Positions 43,210-51,599 of a DNA stretch of 64,000 nt are shown one piece after another. This stretch comes from Sphingomonas sp. Leaf34 (GTDB lineage: Bacteria; Pseudomonadota; Alphaproteobacteria; Sphingomonadales; Sphingomonadaceae): the NCBI RefSeq assembly GCF_001421805.1, contig NZ_LMLC01000001.1, positions 1,054,001-1,118,000 on the forward strand. Reading direction: 5' to 3'. The notes under the pieces are model-generated. The model did not search any database, was not told the origin of the DNA, and was given only the letters and a program-made list of their open reading frames with translations. How positions within the stretch are numbered: the first letter of the stretch is position 1; the number at the start of each line of letters is the position of its first letter. The position numbers were made by a program, and so were the translations under genes.

Positions 43210-43857
43210 TCAGCGATAGAAGACGTGGTTGCCGATCGAGGCGACCTTGATCGCGCGAACCGAAGGACGGCGATCGGCGGTGTTGAAGTAGAGCGCCTTC
43301 TGGGCGGGGCTGTTCCACGCATCGGCGAGCGCGACCTTGGCGACTGCGATCGCGGTGCGATAGGCGGTGCCGGCGTTGATCGTGGGGATCTGGCCACCGC
43401 GGACGAAGCTGAACTGGCCACGCTGCTTGACGACGGCGCAGACGTCGGTGGGGAAACGACCCGACTTGGCGCGGTTGATGATGACTTCGGCGACGGCGAG
43501 CTGGCCGGTCAGCGGCTCGCCCTTGGATTCGAAATAGATCGCGCCGGCAAGGCACTGGAGCGCATCGTCGGCGGCGGCGCTGTCCTGCGCGGCGACGGCC
43601 TGGGCGAGCGTGTCGAATTCTTCGGCTTCGGCCGTGGCAGCGTTCTCGGCGACAGGCTCGACGGTGGCAACGGGCGTTGCGACTGGAGCGATCTGCGGAA
43701 CATTCTGCGGGGAGAGGGCGTTTAGATTGGCAAGAGCAGTAAGGTTGGTCGTCGAGCGATCGATACCGGTTGCCTTGCCGGGAGCGCTGTTGCCGAGCAG
43801 ACCGGCGAGAGAGAAGGTCATGACCGCGATCGTCGCAGCCCGCTGAAGAATCGTCAT
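43210..43857 (-). CDS. SleB-type cell wall hydrolase
   Basis: A 215-residue exported protein with an N-terminal hydrophobic segment (ATIAVMTFSLAGLLGNSAPG). A low-complexity linker rich in Ala, Val and Pro (about 35-95) leads to a Hydrolase_2 domain: CLAGAIYFESKGEPLTGQLA, VAEVIINRAKSGRFPTDVCA and VVKQRGQFSFVRGG. The family are lytic transglycosylase-like peptidoglycan hydrolases. Two cysteines (about 101 and 139) could form a disulfide. Start ATG 43857. Confidence 0.9.
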   Translation of the reverse strand: MTILQRAATIAVMTFSLAGLLGNSAPGKATGIDRSTTNLTALANLNALSPQNVPQIAPVATPVATVEPVAENAATAEAEEFDTLAQAVAAQDSAAADDALQCLAGAIYFESKGEPLTGQLAVAEVIINRAKSGRFPTDVCAVVKQRGQFSFVRGGQIPTINAGTAYRTAIAVAKVALADAWNSPAQKALYFNTADRRPSVRAIKVASIGNHVFYR

Positions 43858-44010
43858 TCAAACTTATTCAGATGCGGTTGAACCACGGAAGCAATCGTAC
43901 AAGCCGATCGTCCGAGCATCCACCCGACTGCGTAACTGATCCGGATCGCACCCGTCCCAGCACAACGCCAATCAATGTTGCAATTCCCCTCTATTGGGGG
44001 GGCTTTCGAG

Positions 44011-44337
44011 TCAATCGTTCAGGATCGTTTCAGCGGCGAACCGTTCCGCCGCTGCGATATCCACCTCGATGACCCACAAATCCGGGTCGCGCGCACGCCG
44101 GCGCCGCCAATAGCCATCAAGGTCGTCGGGCGGAGTCGAGTCGATCAATGCGGTGCGTCCATCGGGTCCGATTCCGCGCTCCAGCAGCCGGGGAAGGGCG
44201 GCTTTGTCGACTGCGATGACGAGGATCGCGCCCCCCTGAGCATCGCCTTTCGCCATCACCGCGCCGAATCCGCCGGCGTCGTTGACGCGGCGGAGGAGCG
44301 CGCTGACGAGCACGCCGCTGGGTAGCCGACCGCTCAT
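44011..44337 (-). CDS. DUF1491 family protein
   Basis: A 108-residue cytoplasmic protein. The family pattern is visible: LPSGVLVSALLRRVNDAGGF, AKGDAQGGAILVIAVD and a terminal RRARDPDLWVIEVD. Function unknown, restricted mostly to Alphaproteobacteria. It overlaps the thioesterase stop by four bases (ATGA) and is the last gene of ptsN-thioesterase-DUF1491. Confidence 0.87.
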   Translation of the reverse strand: MSGRLPSGVLVSALLRRVNDAGGFGAVMAKGDAQGGAILVIAVDKAALPRLLERGIGPDGRTALIDSTPPDDLDGYWRRRRARDPDLWVIEVDIAAAERFAAETILND

Positions 44338-44795
44338 GCCGGCGCACGATATCCGGGCAGGCCCGCGAGCGCGATCCGCGAGCGCATGAACGTGCCGGTC
44401 CCGCGCGCCGCCTCTTCGCCGTCCGCATCGATCAGCCGCGCATCGGCGACGAACACGCGCCGCTTGCCGCTGATCCAGCGTCCTTCGGCGATCACCGGCC
44501 CGACCTTCAGCGGACGCGTGAGCAGCAGGTTGAACGCGGTCGTCAGCAGGAAACGATCGGTGACGAGGCTGTTCGACGCGTAGAACGCCGCATCGTCGAG
44601 CATCTTGAAATAGCTCGTCCCGTGCGCGGCGCCGCCCGCATGATAATGCCGCTCGTCGATCGTGAAATGGATCCGCGCGACGCCCACCTCGGGGATTTCG
44701 AGCGAGGACTCGAAGAACCGATTGATCGGCGCCTGCGCGTAGAGCGACTCGAGCGACCGGAAATGCGCGTCTGCGCCGGCCGACTCAGGCGGCAT
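44334..44795 (-). CDS. PaaI-type acyl-CoA thioesterase
   Basis: A 153-residue hotdog-fold protein. HAGGAAHGTSYFKMLDDAAF is the family active-site helix (usual HGGxxxxxxDxA spacing), followed by FLLTTAFNLLLTRPLKVGPV and EGRWISGKRRVFVADARL. The substrate is unknown. ATG 44795 overlaps the ptsN 3' end by 11 bp, so the genes are coupled. Confidence 0.88.
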   Translation of the reverse strand: MPPESAGADAHFRSLESLYAQAPINRFFESSLEIPEVGVARIHFTIDERHYHAGGAAHGTSYFKMLDDAAFYASNSLVTDRFLLTTAFNLLLTRPLKVGPVIAEGRWISGKRRVFVADARLIDADGEEAARGTGTFMRSRIALAGLPGYRAPA

Positions 44796-45261
44796 CGCGC
44801 ACTTCGTCGGCAGTGAACAGCGCGTACAGCGCATCGGGCGATCCGGCGCCGCGCAGTTTTTCGAGGAATGCCTTGTCACGCAGCCGCCGGGAAACGCGCG
44901 CGAGCGCCTTCAGGTGCACCGCGCCCGCATCGGTCGGCGACAGCAGCATGAAGACGAGGTCGACCGGCAGATCGTCGACCGCCTGAAAATCGACGGGTTG
45001 CGCCAACCGGACAAAGACACCGGTGACCTGCTCCAGCCCGTCGAGCTTGGCGTGGGGGATCGCAACGCCGCCACCAAACCCGGTCGAGCCGAGCTTTTCC
45101 CGCGCACTCAGTCGTTCGGCGACCGTCTTCGGATCGGCAGCGATCATGTCCGACGCGACCGCGGCGAGATGCTGGAACACCGCCTTCTTATTGGTGGCGA
45201 TCACGCCCCTCTGCACCGCGTCGGGACGCAGCATGTCGCTGAAATCGGTCATGGTCTTCAT
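44785..45261 (-). CDS. ptsN: Nitrogen-related PTS EIIA component
   Basis: Phosphocarrier of the PTS-Ntr relay, which adjusts metabolism rather than carrying sugar. The protein has 158 residues from ATG 45261. The phospho-acceptor His70 lies in GGGVAIPHAKLDGLEQV, preceded by REKLGSTGFG; VDLVFMLLSPTDAGAVHLKA is the family core. A TTG at 45270 and an ATG at 45252 are alternative starts. It lies 93 bp downstream of hpf, the usual neighbour (rpoN-hpf-ptsN in many Proteobacteria); rpoN is not in this window. Confidence 0.94.
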   Translation of the reverse strand: MKTMTDFSDMLRPDAVQRGVIATNKKAVFQHLAAVASDMIAADPKTVAERLSAREKLGSTGFGGGVAIPHAKLDGLEQVTGVFVRLAQPVDFQAVDDLPVDLVFMLLSPTDAGAVHLKALARVSRRLRDKAFLEKLRGAGSPDALYALFTADEVRDAA

Positions 45262-45354
45262 GTGTCTCAAGCGCCCCCGCGCGTGCCCGCCTTAGCGGGT
45301 TGCGCGGGGGCGTAAAGGTACGGCCGCAAGACCTGCGCCTTTATGGACCCTTCT

Positions 45355-45954
45355 TTACTGCGGAGGGGAGGCCACCGCGCGCTGTGGCTCGACCCAGCCG
45401 ATCGTGCCGTCGCCGCGGCGATAGACCATGTTGTGCGCGCCGGTGCCCGCATTCATGAACAGCAACGCGGCCGTATTGCGCAGATCAAGCATCATCACCG
45501 CATCGGAAACGCTCGCCTCGGGGATATCGACCCGCGTCTCGGCAATGATCAGCGGTGCGTCCGCGACATCGTCCTCCTCGATGCTCTCCTGGAACAGCGT
45601 GTAGCCGGCATTGTCGTAGCCGTTGCTCTCGGCCATCGCGACCGCTTCGCCCGCGTGGCGATCCTTCAGCCGGCGCATATAGCGGCGGAGCTGCGTCTCG
45701 ATCTTGGCCGCGGCGCCATCGAATGCGGCGCGGGCGTCATAGGCTTCGGAATGCCCCTTGAGCACCAGGCCCTTCATCACGTGCGCGACGATATCGCATT
45801 TGAAACCCGCATCGTGCGGTCCCTTGCCGAACGTCACTTCCGCCGAGATGGCGCGCGCGAAATACTTGTCGGCGATACCCTGGAGTCGGTCTTCCACATG
45901 GCTGTTCAGCGCTTCGCCAGTGTCAACCTGATGACCAGAAATCCGGATATCCAT
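45355..45954 (-). CDS. hpf: Long-form ribosome hibernation promoting factor
   Basis: Binds the 30S decoding centre and dimerises ribosomes into 100S particles in stationary phase. The protein has 199 residues: N-terminal S30AE domain (MDIRISGHQVDTGEALNSHV, YMRRLKDRH) and a C-terminal dimerisation domain (VSDAVMMLDLRNTAALLFMN, GTIGWVEP) that marks the long form. AAGGAGA stands seven bases before ATG 45954. Confidence 0.95.
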   Translation of the reverse strand: MDIRISGHQVDTGEALNSHVEDRLQGIADKYFARAISAEVTFGKGPHDAGFKCDIVAHVMKGLVLKGHSEAYDARAAFDGAAAKIETQLRRYMRRLKDRHAGEAVAMAESNGYDNAGYTLFQESIEEDDVADAPLIIAETRVDIPEASVSDAVMMLDLRNTAALLFMNAGTGAHNMVYRRGDGTIGWVEPQRAVASPPQ

Positions 45955-46015
45955 TGTCGTCTCCTTAACCGCGTTACAGTCTTCGGGCGGTCCTGTTGGC
46001 TCCACCCTGCCGGCG

Positions 46016-46711
46016 TCATCCGGACGCCACGGCCCCCCAAATCGGATCCTTGATCCCCTTCATAAACGCCGCATGCGCCGCAAGGTCTCCCTCGCTCACC
46101 GCGAAAACACGCGGCGGGCGAACGACCCGAGGCGCCTGTGCGACGACCGGAGTCGAGGCGGTGATGGTCGTGTCGCCGAGCAGCCCTAGGCCGATCTGGC
46201 GGCCGCCCATCAGCTCGACATAGACCTGCGCGAGCAGCTGCGCGTCGAGCAGCGCACCGTGCAGCACGCGGTGGCTGCGATCGATTCCGAAGCGCGAGCA
46301 CAGCGCGTCGAGCGAATGCTTGGCGCCGGGATGACGGCTGCGTGCGATCTGCAGCGTGTCGACCATCCGCTTCATGTGGATGATCTGGCGACCGCATTTG
46401 GTCAGCTCGCCGTTGAGGAACGAGAAATCGAAGCCGGCATTGTGCGCGACCATCGGCGCGTCGCCGACGAATTCGAGAAGATCCTCGACCGCATCGGCAA
46501 ACCGGGGCTTGTCCGACAGGAATTGCTGGCTGAGCCCGTGGACGTTGAACGCCTCGACCGGCATGTCGCGCTCGGGATGGTAATACGCGTGGAAGGTACG
46601 ACCGGTCTCGACCCGGTTGACCATCTCGACGCAGCCGATCTCGACCATGCGGTCGCCGCCTGAAAAACTGAGGCCGGTGGTTTCGGTATCGAAGACGATC
46701 TCACGCATCAT
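46016..46711 (-). CDS. dnaQ: DNA polymerase III epsilon subunit
   Basis: Proofreading 3'-5' exonuclease of the replicase. The 231-residue protein has DEDDh residues in VFDTETTGLSF (Exo I), VAHNAGFDFSFLNGEL (Exo II) and HRVLHGALLDAQLLAQVY (Exo III). A C-terminal extension of about 60 residues would bind the alpha subunit. ATG 46711 or 46708. It lies 12 bp after coaE in the aroE-coaE-dnaQ operon. Confidence 0.96.
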   Translation of the reverse strand: MMREIVFDTETTGLSFSGGDRMVEIGCVEMVNRVETGRTFHAYYHPERDMPVEAFNVHGLSQQFLSDKPRFADAVEDLLEFVGDAPMVAHNAGFDFSFLNGELTKCGRQIIHMKRMVDTLQIARSRHPGAKHSLDALCSRFGIDRSHRVLHGALLDAQLLAQVYVELMGGRQIGLGLLGDTTITASTPVVAQAPRVVRPPRVFAVSEGDLAAHAAFMKGIKDPIWGAVASG

Positions 46712-46723
46712 GATGGTATCGGC

Positions 46724-47299
46724 TCAGATTCCCAAGGACGCAAGCACCGCACGGACCTGCGCGCGGGTTTCGTCGAAGCTGGTGTCGGTATGGATGACAT
46801 GATGCGCGCGCGCGCGCTTCTCCGCGTCGGGGGTCTGGCGCGCGAGAATCGCGGCGAATTTCTCCGCGGTCATGCCGGGCCGCGCGAGAACGCGCGCGCG
46901 CTGGACGTCGGGCGCGGCGGACACGACGACGATCACGTCGACTCGCCGGTCGCCACCGGTTTCGAAGAGGAGAGGGACGTCGAACACGACTCGCGTGCCG
47001 GCATGCTTCGCCAGGAACGCGGCGCGCTCTTCGCCGACCGCCGGGTGGACGATCGCTTCGAGCCGCGTGATCGCGGCATCGTCGCCGAACACCGCGGCGC
47101 CGAGCTTGGCGCGGTCGACCGCGCCGTCTGCGGTCGAGCCGGGGAAGGCCGCTTCGATCGCAGGGACCAACCGGCCACCGACACCCTGCAACCGGTGTAC
47201 GGTCGCATCGGCGTCGAACACCGCCACGCCTTCGTCCGCGAACATCGTCGCGACCGCCGATTTGCCCATGCCGATCGAGCCGGTCAGCCCGATGATCAT
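46724..47299 (-). CDS. coaE: Dephospho-CoA kinase
   Basis: Last step of coenzyme A synthesis. The 191-residue P-loop kinase opens [20 protein letters not shown] (Walker A). [13 protein letters not shown] and [20 protein letters not shown] are family blocks. It overlaps aroE by four bases (ATGA) and leads into dnaQ. Confidence 0.96.
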   Translation of the reverse strand: MIIGLTGSIGMGKSAVATMFADEGVAVFDADATVHRLQGVGGRLVPAIEAAFPGSTADGAVDRAKLGAAVFGDDAAITRLEAIVHPAVGEERAAFLAKHAGTRVVFDVPLLFETGGDRRVDVIVVVSAAPDVQRARVLARPGMTAEKFAAILARQTPDAEKRARAHHVIHTDTSFDETRAQVRAVLASLGI

Positions 47300-48108
47300 T
47301 TGACCAGCAACGCCCGGAGGTTCTCGTCACGATCGCGCGGTGGTTCCACGTGGAACAATATCTCAAACGCAACCGCTGCCTGGCCGATCAGCATCTCCAG
47401 CCCGTCGACCGTTTCGAGATCGCGCGCACGTGCCGCCTTGAGCAGCGCGGTTTCGAGTGGCGCATAGACGATGTCGTAGACCAGCGAATCCGGGTCGAGC
47501 GCGCCGAGATCGATATCGAGCGGCGGTTGACCCATCATGCCGAGCACGCTGGCGTTGACGAGCAACCGCGAGGGCGGGGCGGCAGGACCGATCGGCAACG
47601 CCTGGCCCTTGAGCCCGAACGCCGACAGCAACGCCGCCCCCTTCAGCGGATTGCGGTTGAGGATCGTGACGGGGCCGACGCCCATCCGCGACAACGCGAA
47701 CAGGATCGCGCGCGCCGCGCCGCCCGCGCCGATTACCGTTACCGGCTGGCCGGCGATGTCGAGATCGTCGATCGGCGCCCAAAATCCTGCCGCATCGGTG
47801 TTGGTGCCGATGCAGTCGCCCGCCTGGTTGCGGAACACGGTGTTGATCGCGCCGATCGACCCGCGGACGTCGCCGGGGTCGGAGACATGGTCGAGCGCGG
47901 CGAGCTTGTGCGGCATCGTGATGTTGCACCCGCGCCAAGCGGGATCAGCCTTGTGCGCGGCGAAATAGGCAGGGAGATCGTCGGGTGTAACGAGCTTGTG
48001 GCGATAGTCGGCGTCGATCCCGAGCGCCTCGAGCCAGAAGCCGTGGATCAGCGGCGATTTCGACTGCGCGATCGGATCGCCGATCACTTCGGCATAAGGT
48101 CGGGTCAT
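47296..48108 (-). CDS. aroE: Shikimate dehydrogenase
   Basis: NADPH-dependent reduction of 3-dehydroshikimate in the aromatic pathway. The protein has 270 residues. The shikimate site [36 protein letters not shown] (catalytic Lys), [11 protein letters not shown], and the cofactor loop [19 protein letters not shown] are all visible. The 3' end encodes [10 protein letters not shown], because a parS palindrome overlaps this stretch. Confidence 0.96.
   Translation of the reverse strand: MTRPYAEVIGDPIAQSKSPLIHGFWLEALGIDADYRHKLVTPDDLPAYFAAHKADPAWRGCNITMPHKLAALDHVSDPGDVRGSIGAINTVFRNQAGDCIGTNTDAAGFWAPIDDLDIAGQPVTVIGAGGAARAILFALSRMGVGPVTILNRNPLKGAALLSAFGLKGQALPIGPAAPPSRLLVNASVLGMMGQPPLDIDLGALDPDSLVYDIVYAPLETALLKAARARDLETVDGLEMLIGQAAVAFEILFHVEPPRDRDENLRALLVK
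47342..47357. promoter_or_regulatory. parS site inside aroE
   Basis: GGTTCCACGTGGAACA matches the 16-bp parS palindrome except at the first base; the inner 14 bp form a perfect inverted repeat. It lies 2.5 kb from the origin candidate. Confidence 0.82.
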
Positions 48109-48124
48109 GCAAGGCTCCGTGTGT

Positions 48125-48140
48125 CCCCGCGACGGCGGGG
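48125..48140. repeat. Short family B-type half element
   Basis: CCCCGC-GACG-GCGGGG, followed by ATCCAGTCTGG, resembles one arm of the family B elements. It sits in the gap upstream of aroE. Confidence 0.5.
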
Positions 48141-48198
48141 ATCCAGTCTGGAAGCCGGTTTAATCTACCGCGTCGGAATTGCCATGCACCGGCCTACG

Positions 48199-48322
48199 AT
48201 CCTCCCCCGCCAGGGGGAGGTAACGCCGAAGGCGACGGAGGGGGAGGGCACGGAACAGCGTTTCGCCTACCGCCCCCTCCGTCAGGCTGACGCCTGCCAC
48301 CTCCCCCTTGCGGGGGAGGATC
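48199..48322. repeat. Family A palindromic repeat, full copy
   Basis: Ends ATCCTCCCCCGCCAGGGGGA and CTCCCCCTTGCGGGGGAGGA, inner arms GGCGACGGAGGGGGAGG and CCCCCTCCGTCAGGCTG. It fills the gap between the aroE start and the maf stop, both on the minus strand. Confidence 0.85.
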
Positions 48323-48334
48323 GGAAATTTCGTG

Positions 48335-48925
48335 CTACGCCGGCAACTCGCCGCGCACGCGCAGGAAATCGAGGACGTTGAGCAGCGGCATCCCCAGCAC
48401 CGTGAACTGGCTGCCTTCGATCTTGGCGAACAGCTGCGCACCCGGCCCCTCGATCCGATAACAGCCGACGCAGCCGGAGATCGCCGGCCATTCCGCATCC
48501 AGATACGTCTCGATGAACGCCTCGGACAGCGGCCGGACGTGCATCTTCGCGCGCTCGACATGCCGCCAGATCGCGGTGCCGTTCTCCGCGATGACTGCCG
48601 CACTCCAGAGATCGTGGCGCTTGCCCGCCATCAGCCGGAGATGCGCCGCTGCATCCGCCCGGTCGATCGGCTTGTCGAGGATCGTGCCGTCCTCCAGCGC
48701 GACCAGCGAGTCGCTGCCCAGCACGAGATGGCCCGGCATCCGCGCCGACACCTTCAACGCTTTCAGCTCGGCCAGCGCGTCCGCGAGATCGCGCGGCGAC
48801 AGGTCGCGGAGCGCCGCCTTCGCCGCATCCTCGTCGACGCCGGCGAACGTCGCGTCGAACGGCACGCCGGCCGCGGTCAGCATCGCGTGGCGCGAGGCGC
48901 TTTGCGAGGCGAGGATCAGGCTCAC
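48335..48925 (-). CDS. maf: Maf family nucleotide pyrophosphatase
   Basis: Hydrolyses modified or non-canonical nucleoside triphosphates. The 196-residue protein from GTG 48925 opens VSLILASQSASRHAMLTAAG. It has LVLGSDSLVALEDGTILDKP, KRHDLWSAAVI, the C-terminal GCYRIEGPGAQLFAKIEGSQ and VLGMPLLNVLDFLR. The GTG overlaps the ppsR stop (GTGA). The open frame upstream to 49339 is a shadow of ppsR. Confidence 0.94.
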   Translation of the reverse strand: MSLILASQSASRHAMLTAAGVPFDATFAGVDEDAAKAALRDLSPRDLADALAELKALKVSARMPGHLVLGSDSLVALEDGTILDKPIDRADAAAHLRLMAGKRHDLWSAAVIAENGTAIWRHVERAKMHVRPLSEAFIETYLDAEWPAISGCVGCYRIEGPGAQLFAKIEGSQFTVLGMPLLNVLDFLRVRGELPA

Positions 48926-49761
48926 GCCTCGGCCTTTGCGAGGTCGTCGCTTCGCCGCTGGTTGCACAGCGCGATGATCGCCGCCGCGGTTTCCTCGATC
49001 GACCGGCGCGTGACGTCGATCACCGGCCAGCCATTGTCCGCGAACATCCGCCGCGCAAAGGCTAGCTCTCGCATCACCGCCTCCTCCTCGACATAGGAGG
49101 TATCGGGCGCCTGGTGGAGCGACAGCAATCGGTTGCGCCGCACCTGGATCAGCCGGTCGGCACTCGTCGTCAGCCCGACGATCAGCGGCCGGCGGAGCGC
49201 ATAGAGAATCTTCGGCGGCGGGCTCTCGACCACGATCGGGATGTTCGCGGTCTTGTACCCACGGTTGGCGAGATAGATCGAGGTCGGCGTCTTCGACGAA
49301 CGTGACACGCCCGCCAGCACGATATCGGCCTCTTCCCATTCCTCCCAGGCGATCCCGTCGTCATGCGCGATCGTCCACTGGATCGCATCGACACGCGCGA
49401 AATAGGCTGCGTCGAGGACGTGCTGGCGGCCCGGTCGCGCCTTGGCCTGCTGCCCCAGCAACCCCGAAAGCGCGTCGTTGACCGGGTCGAGCGGGGCCAC
49501 CGCGGGTAGCCCCAGGGCCAGACACCGCTGCTCCAGGATCCGCCGCGTCGCGGGGTTCACCAGCGTGAACACGACCAGCCCCGGGTTCTGCGCAATCTCC
49601 TGGAGGATCCGCTCGAGATGCGCCTCGGTCCGCACCATCGGCCAGAAATGGCGGACCGTTTCGACATCATCATATTGCGCCAACGCCGCCTTCGCGATGT
49701 TCTCCAGCGTCTCACCGGTCGAATCCGACAACAAATGGAGGTGGAGCCGCATCATCGGCAT
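48922..49761 (-). CDS. ppsR: PEP synthase/pyruvate-phosphate dikinase regulatory protein
   Basis: Bifunctional kinase and phosphorylase that inactivates and reactivates PEP synthase or PPDK by an ADP-dependent mechanism. The protein has 279 residues. It opens RLHLHLLSDSTGETLENIAK; the P-loop is GVSRSSKTPTSIYLANRGYK, with YVEEEAVMRELAFARRMFAD and WPVIDVTRRSIEETAAAI near the end. GGGGAT precedes ATG 49761; ATGs at 49755 and 49752 are alternatives. The first DnaA box of the origin candidate is 36 bp upstream. Confidence 0.94.
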   Translation of the reverse strand: MPMMRLHLHLLSDSTGETLENIAKAALAQYDDVETVRHFWPMVRTEAHLERILQEIAQNPGLVVFTLVNPATRRILEQRCLALGLPAVAPLDPVNDALSGLLGQQAKARPGRQHVLDAAYFARVDAIQWTIAHDDGIAWEEWEEADIVLAGVSRSSKTPTSIYLANRGYKTANIPIVVESPPPKILYALRRPLIVGLTTSADRLIQVRRNRLLSLHQAPDTSYVEEEAVMRELAFARRMFADNGWPVIDVTRRSIEETAAAIIALCNQRRSDDLAKAEA

Positions 49762-50083
49762 TTTATCCCCAGCTGAAGGGGCGTTGCGCGTGAATCTGTG
49801 GATAACATGGGGAGAACGGCTAGCGTAACTCGTCCGCCTCGCCAAGCGACGGTGGCACCGTGGATAACAGCGATTCTATCCACACGGTCGCACACAGCGG
49901 CGCATTTCATCCACAGGCTGTGGGTAACGGGGAGCCTTGAATCGAATCAGCGCGTTTGAGGCGGTGCTCTAGGGTCAAGCTGTTGGCAATTCCGGGATCA
50001 CCGCATAAGTCCCGGGTTCAACCGCCCAACCACTGCAACAACCTATTTCTTGAATCTTCTTATAGTAGAAGAAGGGTGCTCCG
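49762..50083. other. Chromosomal replication origin candidate (oriC)
   Basis: A 322-bp non-coding gap between ppsR and hemE. It holds five DnaA boxes in 131 bp, five GANTC sites and an AT-rich stretch at 50041-50073 next to hemE that could be the unwinding element. In Caulobacter crescentus the origin also lies beside hemE, and parAB-parS, rho, mnmEG and dnaQ-coaE-aroE-maf are common origin neighbours in Alphaproteobacteria. No typical CtrA box (TTAA-N7-TTAA) is seen. Confidence 0.85.
49797..49927. promoter_or_regulatory. DnaA box cluster
   Basis: Relative to TTATCCACA: 49797-49805 is a perfect match on the minus strand; 49859-49867 (minus), 49876-49884 (plus), 49907-49915 (plus) and 49919-49927 (minus) each differ at one base. 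Orientations are mixed, as in other origins. The first box is close enough to the ppsR start to affect its transcription. Confidence 0.85.
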
Positions 50084-51133
50084 CTGACCGATCCGACCTC
50101 CAATTCGCCAACCTTCAAGCCACTCCTGGCGACTCTTCGCGGGGCGCGTCAGGCCGTGCCGCCGCTGTGGCTTATGCGGCAGGCGGGCCGCTACCTCCCC
50201 GAATATCGCGCGTTGCGTGCCGAGAAGGGGGGATTCCTCGCGCTGGCGACCGATCCCGACGCCGCGGCCGAGGTGACGCTCCAGCCGATCCGCCGGTTCG
50301 GGTTCGATGGCTCGATCCTGTTCTCGGACATCTTGATGATCCCCTGGGCGCTTGGCCAGGATCTGAGCTTCGGCGTGGGCGAGGGGCCGCGGCTCGAACC
50401 CGCGCTAGTCGATCATGCGCTCGATCGATTGCAGCCGGTCATGGGGCGGCTGGAGCCGGTCTACGGCACCGTCGCCAAGGTCGCCGGGGCATTGCCGCCC
50501 GAAACGACGTTCCTGGGCTTTGCAGGCTCTCCCTGGACGGTCGCGACCTATATGGTGGCGGGCAAGGGCAGCAAGGATCAGTCCGAAACGCGGCGCTTTG
50601 CCTATCGCGATCCTGAGGCGTTCGGCGCGATCATCGATGCGATCGCCGACAATACGGTCGAATATCTCGCGCGGCAGATCGAAGCGGGCGTCGATGCGGT
50701 CCAACTGTTCGACAGCTGGTCGGGAAGCCTCAGCCCTGCGCAGTTCGAACGCTGGGTGATAGCCCCGACCGCGTCGATCGTCGCGCGCCTCCATGCGCGC
50801 TGCCCCGGCGTTCCGGTGATCGGCTTTCCGAAGGGGGCAGGGGGCAAGCTCCCCGCCTATGCGCGCGAAACGGGCGTCGATGCGATCGGGCTCGACGAGA
50901 CGGTCGATCCGGTCTGGGCGCATGCCTCGCTGCCGGCGGACATGCCCGTGCAGGGCAATCTCGATCCGCTCGCGTTGATCGCGGGCGGTGCGGACCTCGA
51001 TATGGCGATCGACCGTATCTTCGCGGCGTTCGTCGAGCGGCCGCACGTCTTTAATCTGGGCCATGGTATCCTGCCCGACACGGCCGTGGAGCATGTCGAG
51101 CAACTCATCGCCCGCGTCAGGAGCACGACATGA
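50084..51133 (+). CDS. hemE: Uroporphyrinogen decarboxylase, apparent CTG start
   Basis: Decarboxylates uroporphyrinogen III to coproporphyrinogen III in heme synthesis. From CTG 50084 the product has 349 residues and opens TDPTSNSPTFKPLLATLRGA, matching the family N-terminus (PLLATLRG then PPLWLMRQAGRYLPEYRA). GSILFSDILMIPWALGQDL and GFAGSPWTVATYMVAGKGSK are further family blocks. The first ordinary start, GTG 50156, would remove 24 residues including PLLATLRG. The stop at 50066 excludes anything earlier, and GAAGGG stands seven bases before the CTG. It overlaps hemJ by four bases. Confidence 0.93.
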   Translation: MTDPTSNSPTFKPLLATLRGARQAVPPLWLMRQAGRYLPEYRALRAEKGGFLALATDPDAAAEVTLQPIRRFGFDGSILFSDILMIPWALGQDLSFGVGEGPRLEPALVDHALDRLQPVMGRLEPVYGTVAKVAGALPPETTFLGFAGSPWTVATYMVAGKGSKDQSETRRFAYRDPEAFGAIIDAIADNTVEYLARQIEAGVDAVQLFDSWSGSLSPAQFERWVIAPTASIVARLHARCPGVPVIGFPKGAGGKLPAYARETGVDAIGLDETVDPVWAHASLPADMPVQGNLDPLALIAGGADLDMAIDRIFAAFVERPHVFNLGHGILPDTAVEHVEQLIARVRSTT

Positions 51134-51591
51134 GCGGTTTTCTCGGAGCGGCCTATGATTGGGTTAAGGCCGCGCACCTGATCTTCGTGATCTTCTGGAT
51201 GGCCGGGCTGTTCATGCTGCCGCGCTATCTCGTTTATCACCAGGAGGCGGTGACCGCCGGCAATGTGGCCGAGGCGGCGAACTGGGTCGAGCGCGAGGGC
51301 AAGATCCGCCACATCATTCTGACGCCGGCGATGATCGTCGTCTGGGTGCTGGGGATCGCGCTGGCGCTGAACCTTGGGCTGGCGGATGGCGCGCAGGGGC
51401 TGGGGTGGCTGCACCTCAAGCTGCTGCTCGTGTTCCTGCTGACAGGCTATCATGGTTGGACGGTCGGGTATGCGAAGAAGCTCGCGGCAGGGAAGCCCAC
51501 GCTGACGGGCAAGCAGCTGCGGATGCTCAACGAAATCCCCGCGCTCGCGGTGACGCTGATCGTCGTGCTGGTAATCGTAAAGCCGTTCTGA
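51130..51591 (+). CDS. hemJ: Protoporphyrinogen oxidase HemJ
   Basis: Membrane protein that oxidises protoporphyrinogen IX in bacteria lacking HemG/HemY. The protein has 153 residues and four predicted helices. The conserved N-terminal His is in VKAAHLIFVIFWMAGLFMLP, followed by RYLVYHQEA; HLKLLLVFLLTGYHGW and the final LNEIPALAVTLIVVLVIVKP match the family. Overlap ATGA with hemE. Confidence 0.93.
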   Translation: MSGFLGAAYDWVKAAHLIFVIFWMAGLFMLPRYLVYHQEAVTAGNVAEAANWVEREGKIRHIILTPAMIVVWVLGIALALNLGLADGAQGLGWLHLKLLLVFLLTGYHGWTVGYAKKLAAGKPTLTGKQLRMLNEIPALAVTLIVVLVIVKPF

Positions 51592-51599
51592 CCTTCTCA

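Noticed and set aside
50156-50158. GTG as the start of hemE
   Set aside because: It would remove the conserved PLLATLRG segment, and no ribosome-binding site precedes it.
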